From Clostridiales bacterium UBA1774 (lineage in GTDB: Bacteria > Bacillota > Clostridia > Oscillospirales > Oscillospiraceae): DNA of 25,089 nucleotides. Below, in pieces: positions 13,884 to 21,516 of the stretch. The stretch is taken from contig DCGQ01000010.1 of assembly GCA_002314635.1 (NCBI GenBank), positions 1 through 25,089 of the forward strand, read 5' to 3'. Both the position numbers and the translations under genes were made by a program. Every line of letters begins with the position of its first letter. The first letter of the stretch is position 1. The notes beneath the pieces are model-generated. The model searched no databases and was not told where the DNA came from. It was given only the letters and a program-made list of their open reading frames with translations.

Positions 13884-14831
13884 TTACCGGTGCCGATACA
13901 CGCGGCGATCCAGCGCAAAGAGCCGCTGGCTGAACTGACCCGCCGGAATGCTGTCATAGGCCTCGGCGTAGATCTCCATGCGGCTGTCGATCAGGTCGAT
14001 CAGATGCAGCAGCTCCGCTTCCGCGCAGCGGGGCGTGACGGCAGCGCCGTATTCCGGTTCGCCGTGGTGACTGAGCAGCAGATGCTGCAGCAGCATACTT
14101 TTTTCCTCCGGAATGCCCAGCTCCCGGGCGGTCTGCGCCACTTCCCGGGCACCCAGATACAGATGCCCCAGCAGCTCCCCCTCCACGGAGTAATCCGTGA
14201 CCAGACCCAGCTGGGTACGGGAAAACTCCCGCTCCTTTCCGAAGTCGTGGAGCAGCACGCCGCTGAGCAGCAGGCTCCGGTCAATGACCTCGGCATAGAC
14301 CTCACTGAGAAAGTCGGCGGTGTGCAGCATATTGGCGGTGTGCATCAGCAACCCATTCAGAAACGCATGGTGAACGCTTTTGGCTGCGGGTATGGTGCGG
14401 AAGGTGTCCAGATGCCGCTCCAGCAGCGTCTGGCTCAGGACCCGGTAATCCTCGTCCGCGATGGAGGCGGTGATGCCGCGGACATCCATCAGGGTCTGCT
14501 CCGGGTCGATGGGCGCGGAGGGAACCAGCGCGGTGGGGTCATAGCTGTCGTGCTCATTGGCCATGCGGATACGCTGGATGATGAACTGCAGCGCCCCGTT
14601 AAACTCGCTGACCTCGCCCCGGAGCATGGCCACCTTGCCGTTGTCCGTTTCCTCCGGCTTGCCGGTGTAGTTCCACAGCTTCGCGCCGATGGAACCGCTG
14701 GCATCGGTGATGACGGCGGCCAGATAGGACTTTCCGGCACTGTTCTTTTTCAGCTGGATATTGCTGATCAGGTAGTAACCCTCCACCAGATCACCCGGCA
14801 CCATGCGTGCAACAGCCTTGTTTGTTTCCAT
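13884..14831 (-). CDS. yhaM: 3'-5' exoribonuclease, YhaM family
   Basis: A 315-residue protein with an N-terminal OB-fold (about 10-90, containing ITDASGSIGAKLWNY) and a C-terminal HD phosphohydrolase domain (about 150-290). Metal ligands fit H154/H155, H164 (LLMH), H195-D196 (LLHDFGK) and the later HH in LLSHHGE. This OB-HD order and length are those of Bacillus YhaM, a Mn-dependent 3'-5' exonuclease acting on RNA and single-stranded DNA. The reading frame can begin at GTG 14840, but the ATG at 14831 lies 8 bases after AGGGGG and starts the domain properly. It has its own promoter, divergent from the tandem cupin gene. Confidence 0.92.
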   Translation of the reverse strand: METNKAVARMVPGDLVEGYYLISNIQLKKNSAGKSYLAAVITDASGSIGAKLWNYTGKPEETDNGKVAMLRGEVSEFNGALQFIIQRIRMANEHDSYDPTALVPSAPIDPEQTLMDVRGITASIADEDYRVLSQTLLERHLDTFRTIPAAKSVHHAFLNGLLMHTANMLHTADFLSEVYAEVIDRSLLLSGVLLHDFGKEREFSRTQLGLVTDYSVEGELLGHLYLGAREVAQTARELGIPEEKSMLLQHLLLSHHGEPEYGAAVTPRCAEAELLHLIDLIDSRMEIYAEAYDSIPAGQFSQRLFALDRRVYRHR

Positions 14832-14880
14832 TCGGAACACCCCCTGAGAAGTATAGAAGGACGGATGCGGAAGCCGGCTT

Positions 14881-14909
14881 AATATACCATATTCCCGATG
14901 AAAAGTAAA
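14881..14909 (-). promoter_or_regulatory. Candidate sigma-A promoter of yhaM
   Basis: On the minus strand TTTACT (complement of 14904-14909), 17-bp spacer, TATATT (complement of 14881-14886). Nine of twelve consensus positions match. Confidence 0.6.
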
Positions 14910-14931
14910 TGCGCTGCGGCCCGGTTCCCCC

Positions 14932-14960
14932 TTGTATCATCTGCACAAATCGTGTATAGT
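14932..14960 (+). promoter_or_regulatory. Candidate sigma-A promoter of the tandem cupin gene
   Basis: TTGTAT at 14932-14937, 17-bp spacer, TATAGT at 14955-14960. The predicted start is near 14967 and the leader is about 30 bases, containing GAGAGGAGA as ribosome site. It lies back to back with the yhaM promoter. Confidence 0.58.
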
Positions 14961-14997
14961 GTGTGCATCAGATGATCATTTGAGAGGAGAACGAAAT

Positions 14998-16323
14998 ATG
15001 CAGGAAAAATACGAAAAACTCTTTTATGAATTTGTACCGCAGGAAACCCATTGGGGCGACTGGATTCATTCCCCTCAGGCCTATTTCCGCGGCGACACCG
15101 ATCTGCCCGGCAGCCAGCTGAACTGCGGCTTTCAGGTCTTTGTAAAGCCCATCCGTCTGGAGACCGAGCCGCACTTCCATCGGGAGGACGAGTATCTGGT
15201 GTTCTTCGGCGCCAAGCTGCCCGACGTGTTTGACTCCTGGGATGCGGAGGTTCATTTCTACATGGGCAAGACGCTGGAAACCATGGAGAAGGTGGTCATC
15301 ACCGAGCCTACCATCATCCATCTGCCCAAGGGCTGGTGGCACAGTCCGCTGGACTTCGTCCGCGTGGATAAGCCGGTGCTGTTCCAGGCCATCATGCAGT
15401 CCGGCAAGACCGGCATGGTCAAGTACGTGCAGCGGAAGGATTCCGGCGAGATGCAGTACCTGTACTACGGCGACGAATGCGCCCGCAACTGCGTCATGAA
15501 CCCGGCCAAGAAGTGCACCTACTGCGGCTACTGCTTCTCCCACAAGGATGAACTGCCCCCCAGAACCTACGATTTCGTGCCCTGGACGGTGGTGAACGAG
15601 GACGGCGTTACGTCCTATACCGACACCGGCGCTTACGACCCGGAGAAGGCTCCCGATTCTACCCAGTGCGTCATCACCCCCGATTATAAGTCCAGACCCT
15701 ATTCCGACGCCTGCGTGCTGAAGGCTCCCAAGCCTGCGCTCAGCGAGGATGTGCGGGTGAACGTGCTGGCCATGCCCAAGGAAAAGACCCACTGGGGTCC
15801 CTGGTGCCCCTCTCCGCAGGCCTACTTCCGCGGCGAGACCTACATGGAAGGCGCGACCTATCATTGCGGCTGGCAGGTATTCACCGGCGCGAATGATATG
15901 GAGGACACCCATATCCATCAGGGCGTGGAGGAGTACATCTTCTTCATGGGCGCAGACCCCATGAACATTTTCGATTTCGACGCGGAGATCGAGTTCGCCT
16001 TCGGCGATGACCCGGATCATCTGGAAACCAAGATCATCACCAAGCCCACCGTGGTTCGCATTCCGGCCAACACATGGCATTGCCCCATCAAGTTCCGCAA
16101 GATGAAGAAGCCGCTGATTTTCCAGGCCGCCTTCCTGTCCGGCACCTGGGGCACCATCAACCAGCAGCATCTGGACGAAAACGGCATGCCCCGGAAGCCG
16201 ATTTTCGCCGGGAACAAGAGCTATACCTACATGGGCGACAATGTGCGGTTCTGCCGCTTTAATCCCAAGAAGCGCTGCAACATCTGCGGCCAGTGCTTCC
16301 CCAAGATGAAGATCGAAGAATAA
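14998..16323 (+). CDS. Tandem cupin protein with two Cys4 knuckles, function unknown
   Basis: A 441-residue protein I cannot assign to a named family. It is an internal duplication offset by about 247-254 residues. Both halves start HWGxWxxSPQAYFRG (H18 and H265). Each has a cupin motif 1 (H59-x-H61-x3-E65; H305-x-H307-x3-E311) and motif 2 (PKGWWH with H115; PANTWH with H361), a 3-His/1-Glu set typical of metal-binding cupins. Each half ends with C-x7-C-x2-C-x2-C (C165, C173, C176, C179; C419, C427, C430, C433), plus C161 in the first copy only. The spacing suits a zinc knuckle or iron-sulfur site. No signal peptide or membrane helix is seen, so it is probably cytoplasmic. GAGAGGAG precedes the ATG at 14998. 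It has its own promoter and is followed by a perfect hairpin and a GNAT gene. It might be a metal-dependent sugar isomerase, a dioxygenase-like enzyme or a sensor. Confidence 0.88.
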   Translation: MQEKYEKLFYEFVPQETHWGDWIHSPQAYFRGDTDLPGSQLNCGFQVFVKPIRLETEPHFHREDEYLVFFGAKLPDVFDSWDAEVHFYMGKTLETMEKVVITEPTIIHLPKGWWHSPLDFVRVDKPVLFQAIMQSGKTGMVKYVQRKDSGEMQYLYYGDECARNCVMNPAKKCTYCGYCFSHKDELPPRTYDFVPWTVVNEDGVTSYTDTGAYDPEKAPDSTQCVITPDYKSRPYSDACVLKAPKPALSEDVRVNVLAMPKEKTHWGPWCPSPQAYFRGETYMEGATYHCGWQVFTGANDMEDTHIHQGVEEYIFFMGADPMNIFDFDAEIEFAFGDDPDHLETKIITKPTVVRIPANTWHCPIKFRKMKKPLIFQAAFLSGTWGTINQQHLDENGMPRKPIFAGNKSYTYMGDNVRFCRFNPKKRCNICGQCFPKMKIEE

Positions 16324-16328
16324 TGACG

Positions 16329-16364
16329 AGGGAAAGCGCAGCCGATTTCGGCTGCGCTTTCCCT
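16329..16364. other. Perfect 16-bp hairpin between the tandem cupin and acetyltransferase genes
   Basis: AGGGAAAGCGCAGCCG (16329-16344) pairs exactly with 16349-16364 around an ATTT loop. There is no T-tract on the 3' side, so it is not a standard intrinsic terminator. It ends directly before the ATGGAGG that carries the ribosome site of the next gene. It could stabilise the upstream mRNA, limit readthrough or tune translation of the acetyltransferase. Confidence 0.75.
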
Positions 16365-16375
16365 ATGGAGGAAAC

Positions 16376-16828
16376 ATGGAACTGAAAACCGAAAGACTGA
16401 CCCTGAAACCCCTGACGGACGAAGAACTGCGCGCCCTGCGGGACGCTGCGGACGCGGAGATGCGGCAGGCCTACGGAGAAATGCTGGAGGGCGCGCTGAC
16501 CCATCCCCGGCAGCGCCTCTGGTACACCGCATGGGGCATGTATCTGAACGGGGAGCGGATCGGCGACCTGTGCTTCAAGGGCGTGCCCCGGGAGGGCATG
16601 GCGGAGCTGGGTTACGGCATCGCACCCCCATGGGAGGGCAAGGGCTATACCACGGAGGCCGCGGCCTGTCTGGTGGACTGGGCCTTCGCCCAGCCCGGCG
16701 TGGAAATGGTGGAAGGGGAGACGGAGCCGGGCAACGCCGCGAGCCGGCGCATTTTGCAGAAGCTGGGATTCCTGCCCTGCGGCATGGGAGCGGAAGGCCC
16801 CCGCTTCCGCAGAATGCGCGGACTGTGA
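16376..16828 (+). CDS. GNAT-family N-acetyltransferase
   Basis: A 150-residue acetyl-CoA-dependent acetyltransferase of the RimJ/RimL-like type. It opens with ELKTERLTLKPLT, the usual first strand. The acetyl-CoA pyrophosphate loop is PPWEGKGYTTEA (about 84-95), and the C-terminal part EPGNAASRRILQKLGF is the conserved helix and strand after it. Members acetylate protein N-termini, amino acids, polyamines or antibiotics; the substrate is unknown here. GGAGG sits 6 bases before the ATG. No promoter is apparent, so expression probably depends on readthrough past the hairpin from the cupin gene. Confidence 0.9.
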   Translation: MELKTERLTLKPLTDEELRALRDAADAEMRQAYGEMLEGALTHPRQRLWYTAWGMYLNGERIGDLCFKGVPREGMAELGYGIAPPWEGKGYTTEAAACLVDWAFAQPGVEMVEGETEPGNAASRRILQKLGFLPCGMGAEGPRFRRMRGL

Positions 16829-16837
16829 TCCCTGAGA

Positions 16838-16866
16838 TTGACAAGTTCGGCGGGAAAGCATACAAT
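16838..16866 (+). promoter_or_regulatory. Near-consensus promoter of the sugar ABC transporter operon
   Basis: A perfect TTGACA (16838-16843), 17-bp spacer and TACAAT (16861-16866) match 11 of 12 positions. A short GC hairpin (CGTCC/GGACG, 16884-16897) lies in the leader before the ribosome site AAAAGGAAG. Confidence 0.88.
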
Positions 16867-16912
16867 ACAGGGCAATGAAAGTGCGTCCCGGGGGACGAAA
16901 AGGAAGTGTGGT

Positions 16913-18031
16913 ATGAAGGTTACTCTGCAAAATCTGACCAAGCGCTACCCGAACCGGAATAAGAAATCCCGCGAAGATGTGGTGGCGGTGAACGATTTCA
17001 CATTTGAGATACCGGATGGAAAGCTGATCGGCCTGCTTGGCCCCTCCGGCTGCGGAAAAAGCACAACGCTGAACCTGATCTGCGGTCTGGAGAAGCCTAC
17101 CTCCGGCAAGCTGTTTTTCGGAGAGGACGATGTGACCGAGCTTCCGCCGGAAAACCGGGGTGTGGGACTGGTGTTCCAGAATTATGCCCTGTATCCCCAT
17201 CTGACCGTGAATCAGAACATCCTGTTTCCGCTGCAGAATCTGAAGGGCAAGGACAAGCTGAGCAAGGAGGAAATGCAGCGGAAGGCGCTGGAGGCGGCAA
17301 AGCTGGTGCAGATCGACGAGCTGCTGGATCGGAAGCCCAGCGAGCTTTCCGGCGGTCAGCAGCAGCGCGTGGCCATCGCCAGAGCGCTGGTGAAGATGCC
17401 CCGCGTTCTGCTGCTGGACGAGCCGCTCAGCAATCTGGACGCGCGGCTGCGCCTGCAGACCCGGGAGGAGATCCGGCGGATCCAGCGGGAAACGGGCATT
17501 ACCACCGTGTTCGTGACCCACGATCAGGAGGAGGCCATGAGCATCTCCGACATGATCGTAGTGATGAAAACCGGTGTGGTGCAGCAAATCGGAAAGCCGC
17601 AGGAGGTCTATGACAGTCCGGTGAACCTGTTTGTGGCCAAGTTTCTGGGAACGCCGCCCATCAATGTGTTCACCGGCGAGGTGAAAAACGGAATGCTGTA
17701 CATCGGCGCCGATGCGGTGCTGAAGGCGGAGGGCGTGTCCGATCGGCAGGTCTATGTGGGCGTCCGCCCCGAGGGCTTTATCCCGGAAGAGAAGGGAACG
17801 CTGCATTGTGCGCTGCAGGCCGTGGAGGTCATGGGGCGGGATACCAGCGTGGTGTCCGCCCATCCTGCCTTTACCGGAACCGCCATGCGGGCCATCATCA
17901 GCGGCGATACGGCGCTGAACCCCGCCGCCGAAACCATCGCGTTCCGGCTGAAACCCCACAAGGTATTCCTGTTTGACCGGGAGACGGAGCTGCGGATTCC
18001 CTGCACGCTCAGCGGGGAGGGAAGGCCATGA
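16913..18031 (+). CDS. Sugar ABC transporter ATP-binding protein (MsmK/UgpC/MalK type)
   Basis: A 372-residue ATPase that powers carbohydrate import. Walker A GPSGCGKST (43-51), Q-loop Q89, signature LSGGQQQR (145-152), Walker B LLLDE (166-170) and H-loop H203 are all intact. The C-terminal part (about 240-372) is the OB-type regulatory domain of the CUT1 carbohydrate importers; the conserved VGVRPEGF segment is at about 281. The ATG at 16913 follows AAAAGGAAG; a longer in-frame reading from 16838 begins within the promoter and is rejected. The stop overlaps the next start (ATGA), so the permease is translationally coupled. In many Firmicutes a shared MsmK serves several importers; here the ATPase is inside the operon. 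Confidence 0.95.
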   Translation: MKVTLQNLTKRYPNRNKKSREDVVAVNDFTFEIPDGKLIGLLGPSGCGKSTTLNLICGLEKPTSGKLFFGEDDVTELPPENRGVGLVFQNYALYPHLTVNQNILFPLQNLKGKDKLSKEEMQRKALEAAKLVQIDELLDRKPSELSGGQQQRVAIARALVKMPRVLLLDEPLSNLDARLRLQTREEIRRIQRETGITTVFVTHDQEEAMSISDMIVVMKTGVVQQIGKPQEVYDSPVNLFVAKFLGTPPINVFTGEVKNGMLYIGADAVLKAEGVSDRQVYVGVRPEGFIPEEKGTLHCALQAVEVMGRDTSVVSAHPAFTGTAMRAIISGDTALNPAAETIAFRLKPHKVFLFDRETELRIPCTLSGEGRP

Positions 18032-18918
18032 AAAAATCCAACGGGAAGGCATGGCTCTATCTGCTTCCTGCGCTGGTGTTTCTGGGCATTTTCATGGTCT
18101 ATCCGCTGGTGGATGTGGTGGTCTACTCGTTGGAGGAAGGGTATAACTCCGCGTCTCAGACCTTCTGGGGCGTGGGCGTCTACAATTTCTCCTATGTGCT
18201 GCACGACCCGTATTTCCTGCAGGCCATCAAGAATACGCTGATTCTGGTCATTATTACGGTGCCGGTGAGCACCGGACTGGCGCTGCTGATCTCGCTGGGT
18301 CTTAATTCCATCAAACCCCTGCGCCAGCTTTACCAGACGGTGTATTTCCTGCCCTATGTGACCAATACGCTGGCCGTAGGTCTGGTATTCATGATCCTGT
18401 TCAAGAAATCCGCCTATTCGGACGGACTGATCAACCTGCTGATCAACTGGTTCGGCGGGGAGAGCGTGGACTTTATCGACGGCCCCTACTGGGCGAAAAT
18501 GCTGCTGATGTGCCTGTATACCGTGTGGGTGGTCATGCCCTTCAAAATTCTGATCCTCACCAGCGCGCTGGCCTCCGTGCGGCAGGATTACTACAACGCG
18601 GCGCGGATCGACGGTACCTCCAAGCTCCGCACCTTTGCCCGCATCACCCTGCCGATGATCTCGCCCATGCTGTTTTACCTGATCATCACCGGTTTTATCG
18701 GCGCGTTTAAGGCCTACAGCGATGCGGTGGCCCTGTTCGGCGTGAATCTGAACGCGGCGGGCATGAATACCATTGTAGGCTATGTCTATGATATGCTGTA
18801 CGGCAACAGCGGTGGATACCCCTCCTATGCGTCCGCGGCTGCGCTGATCCTGTTTGCCATCGTACTGACCATCACCTGCATCAACCTGATGGTCAGCAAG
18901 AAGAATGTTCACTATTGA
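18028..18918 (+). CDS. Sugar ABC transporter permease (MalF/UgpA type)
   Basis: A 296-residue inner membrane permease with about six hydrophobic helices, starting with LYLLPALVFLGIFMVYPL. The cytoplasmic EAA loop that docks on the ATPase is at about 188-212 (NAARIDGTSKLRTFARITLP). As a CUT1 permease it would pair with the next gene product as a heterodimer. Its ATG overlaps the ATPase stop by 4 bases. The protein is short and lacks the long periplasmic insertion of E. coli MalF, as is usual in Gram-positives. The transported sugar cannot be read from sequence. Confidence 0.94.
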   Translation: MKKSNGKAWLYLLPALVFLGIFMVYPLVDVVVYSLEEGYNSASQTFWGVGVYNFSYVLHDPYFLQAIKNTLILVIITVPVSTGLALLISLGLNSIKPLRQLYQTVYFLPYVTNTLAVGLVFMILFKKSAYSDGLINLLINWFGGESVDFIDGPYWAKMLLMCLYTVWVVMPFKILILTSALASVRQDYYNAARIDGTSKLRTFARITLPMISPMLFYLIITGFIGAFKAYSDAVALFGVNLNAAGMNTIVGYVYDMLYGNSGGYPSYASAAALILFAIVLTITCINLMVSKKNVHY

Positions 18919-18932
18919 GGGAGGGAATGCAG

Positions 18933-19814
18933 ATGGATAAACATACGGAAACCGATTATGAGCGGATCGAGAAAAAGGCCAGACTCCGCAGCAGAACCGG
19001 CAAGACCATTACCTACATCCTGCTCAGCATCTGGGGACTGATCGTGCTGTTCCCCTTCTACTGGATGATCCTGTCCTCCGTCAAGAGCTACGCGGTGTAT
19101 AACAGCGAGTACATTCCGAAGTTTTTCACCCTCAGTCCCACCCTGCAGAACTACCGGGATGCTTTTACCTCCGTGCCGCTGGGTCGGTATTTCACCAATA
19201 CGCTGGTTTTCACCGTGGCCACCACGGCGATCATGCTGGTGGTGATCATTCTGGCGGCCTTCGCCTTTTCCCGGCTGGAATTTCGGGGCAAGAATCTGGT
19301 ATTCACCCTGTTTCTGGCCATGATGATGATTCCCAATGAGCTGGTGGTCATTACGAACTATGTGACCATCACCAACTGGGAGCTGCGGAATACCTTCTGG
19401 GGTCTGATTCTGCCCTCCGTGTCCTCCGTGTTCTATCTTTACCTGCTGAAAGAGAATTTCGAGCAGATACCGGACGAGCTGTATAAGGCCGCAAAGGTGG
19501 ACGGAACCAGCGACCTGAAATATCTGCTGAAGGTCATGCTGCCCATCAGCCAGCCAACCATTGTGACCGTGACGATTCTGAAGGCCATCGAGTGCTGGAA
19601 CTCTTACGTGTGGCCCCGGCTCATCACGGACAATCAGGCGTATTTTCTGGTTTCCAACGGCATTCAGGAGATTCGGGAAAACGGCTTCGGACGGGAAAAT
19701 ATCCCGGCCATGATGGCGGCGGTGGTGGTGATCTCCGTTCCGCTGATCGTGATTTTCCTGATCTTCCGGAAGAAGATCATGGCCGGTGTGTCCAGAGGAG
19801 GTACGAAGGGATGA
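18933..19814 (+). CDS. Sugar ABC transporter permease (MalG/UgpE type)
   Basis: A 293-residue permease, partner of the preceding one. It has a charged cytoplasmic N-terminus of about 25 residues and about six membrane helices. The EAA loop is at about 180-205 (ELYKAAKVDGTSDLKYLLKV). Three starts are possible: TTG 18915, ATG 18927 and ATG 18933. The GGAGGG at 18920-18925 is too close to the first two and 7 bases from the last, so I use 18933. The 3' end overlaps the binding-protein start by 4 bases (ATGA). Confidence 0.94.
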   Translation: MDKHTETDYERIEKKARLRSRTGKTITYILLSIWGLIVLFPFYWMILSSVKSYAVYNSEYIPKFFTLSPTLQNYRDAFTSVPLGRYFTNTLVFTVATTAIMLVVIILAAFAFSRLEFRGKNLVFTLFLAMMMIPNELVVITNYVTITNWELRNTFWGLILPSVSSVFYLYLLKENFEQIPDELYKAAKVDGTSDLKYLLKVMLPISQPTIVTVTILKAIECWNSYVWPRLITDNQAYFLVSNGIQEIRENGFGRENIPAMMAAVVVISVPLIVIFLIFRKKIMAGVSRGGTKG

Positions 19815-21403
19815 GAAAACGTCTGTCTGCCCTGCTGCTGATGCTGGCGGTGATCTGCACGCAGCTGACCGGCTGCCACGGCTCCAAGGAGCGAATCGCC
19901 TTTCAGGTGCCGGAAAGCTTTGACGAATCCAAAAGCTATGAGCTGACCTTCTGGGCAAAAAACGATACCAACAAGGCACAGGTTGCCGTCTATGAGCAGG
20001 TGATCGCGGATTTTGAAGCGCTGTACCCGAATATCCGCATCAATCTCCGGCTGTATACGGACTATTCCAAGCTCTACAACGATGTGATCTCCAACATTGC
20101 CACCAATACCACGCCGAATATCTGCATCACCTATCCCGATCATATTGCCACCTATCTGACCGGCGAGGATGTGATGGTGCCGCTGGACGACCTGTTCACC
20201 GATAAGAAATACGGTCTGGGCGGCAGCGAGCTGCACTATGACGGCGTGACGCAGGCGGAGATCGACCCGAAGTTTCTCAGCGAGGGCATCATTTCCGGGC
20301 ATTACTATGACCTGCCCTTCATGCGTTCCACGGAGGCCTGCTATATCAACAAGACCTATGTGGAGAAGCTGGGATATACGATTCCCGAGCAGCTCACATG
20401 GGACTTCATCTGGGAGGTTTCCGAGGCGGCCATGGCCAAGGACAGCGAGGACAATTTCCTTGTAAACGGGCAGAAGGTGATGATTCCCTGCATCTATTAT
20501 TCCACGGATAATATGATGATCCAGCTGCTCCGCCAGAACGGGGCAGGGTACAGTACCAGTGCCGGGGAAATCCAGATCTTCAATGACACCACCAAGGAAA
20601 TCCTCTATACGGTGGCGGAGCACGCTGCCACCAGAGCCTTTTCCACCTTCAAGATCTCCAGCTATCCGGCCAACTTCCTGAATGCGGGTCAGTGCATTTT
20701 CGCCATCGACTCCACCGGCGGTTCCACATGGATGGGTTCCGATGCGCCGCTGCTGGACATTGCGGAGGAGAAGATCGTCCGGTTTGAAACCGAGGTCAAG
20801 ATGCTGCCGCAGGTGGACTGGGACAATCCGCAGATGATCTCTCAGGGTCCGTCGGTCTGCCTGTTCAACAAGGAGGACCCGCAGGAGGTGCTGGCCTCCT
20901 GGCTGTTCATGCAGTATCTGCTGACGGACAAGACCCAGATCGCCTATTCTCAGACAGAGGGCTTTGTGCCCGTCACCCTCCGCGCCAGAGAGACCGCCGA
21001 ATATCAGGATTATCTGGCACGGGAAGGGGAGGACAACACCACCCATTACGCGGTGAAGATTCAGGCCGCCAAGCTGCTGCTGGCCAATGTGGAGAATACC
21101 TTCATCACGCCGGTGTTCAACGGTTCGGCCTCCCTGCGCTCCGCCGCCGGTCAGCTGGTGGAGAATGTGGCCAAATCCGTGCGCCGGAAGGAGACCGTGG
21201 ACGAGGCTTATATGGAAAAGCTGTTCGCGGATGTGACATCCCTGTATCGGCTGGACCAGCTGGACGGAAACGGGCAGACCGGCAAGACCGAGCTTGGCCC
21301 GCTGCCGAAAACCTCCGTGGCGCTGCTCTGCTGTCTGGGCGGCGCATGGGTGCTGCTGGGCGTCTGGGCAGGGGTCTCGCGGCTGAAAAAGAAAAAGCGC
21401 TGA
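19811..21403 (+). CDS. Extracellular sugar-binding lipoprotein with extra C-terminal membrane helix
   Basis: A 530-residue solute-binding protein, the substrate receptor of the upstream importer. The N-terminal signal ends in the lipobox LTGC (C22), so it should be lipid-anchored outside the membrane. The mature part begins SYELTFWAKNDTN, the usual family 1 binding-protein strand, and contains QCIFAIDSTGGSTWMGS and the hinge-like segments of that fold. Unusually, the C-terminus (about 502-523) is a strongly hydrophobic helix followed by RLKKKKR, a positive-inside membrane stop. At 530 residues it is about 100 longer than typical CUT1 receptors. The ATG overlaps the permease stop. It is the last gene of the operon; a new promoter follows. 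Confidence 0.92.
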   Translation: MRKRLSALLLMLAVICTQLTGCHGSKERIAFQVPESFDESKSYELTFWAKNDTNKAQVAVYEQVIADFEALYPNIRINLRLYTDYSKLYNDVISNIATNTTPNICITYPDHIATYLTGEDVMVPLDDLFTDKKYGLGGSELHYDGVTQAEIDPKFLSEGIISGHYYDLPFMRSTEACYINKTYVEKLGYTIPEQLTWDFIWEVSEAAMAKDSEDNFLVNGQKVMIPCIYYSTDNMMIQLLRQNGAGYSTSAGEIQIFNDTTKEILYTVAEHAATRAFSTFKISSYPANFLNAGQCIFAIDSTGGSTWMGSDAPLLDIAEEKIVRFETEVKMLPQVDWDNPQMISQGPSVCLFNKEDPQEVLASWLFMQYLLTDKTQIAYSQTEGFVPVTLRARETAEYQDYLAREGEDNTTHYAVKIQAAKLLLANVENTFITPVFNGSASLRSAAGQLVENVAKSVRRKETVDEAYMEKLFADVTSLYRLDQLDGNGQTGKTELGPLPKTSVALLCCLGGAWVLLGVWAGVSRLKKKKR

Positions 21404-21428
21404 GCGGGAAAAATGTGACGAACCGCAC

Positions 21429-21456
21429 TTGCAATTCGGAATAATGCTAGTATAAT
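21429..21456 (+). promoter_or_regulatory. Sigma-A promoter of the lipoprotein gene
   Basis: TTGCAA (21429-21434), 16-bp spacer, perfect TATAAT (21451-21456). The predicted transcript starts near 21463. Confidence 0.8.
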
Positions 21457-21464
21457 AACAAGGT

Positions 21465-21482
21465 TCACGGGAATGCCCGTGA
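21465..21482 (+). other. Hairpin at the predicted 5' end of the lipoprotein mRNA
   Basis: TCACGGG (21465-21471) pairs with CCCGTGA (21476-21482) around AATG, within a few bases of the predicted transcription start. A stem this close to the 5' end is known to protect mRNA from 5'-end-dependent decay. No T-tract follows. Confidence 0.5.
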
Positions 21483-21516
21483 CTATCATCAGGAAGAAAA
21501 CAAAAGGAGAATTATC

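Noticed and set aside
13868..13886. T-run directly after the yhaM stop as a terminator
   Set aside because: Only a 4-bp imperfect stem precedes it inside the coding end; not convincing, and the prfC promoter starts there.
14968..16170. Minus-strand 400-codon frame across the tandem cupin gene
   Set aside because: The plus-strand frame has duplicated, conserved metal-binding motifs, a ribosome site and a promoter; the minus frame has none.
16373..18031. Acetyltransferase as first gene of the ABC transporter operon
   Set aside because: A near-consensus promoter lies between them, so the transporter has its own start.
16259..18052. Minus-strand 597-codon frame across the GNAT and ATPase genes
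   Set aside because: It spans two real genes and their promoter and has no recognisable domain.
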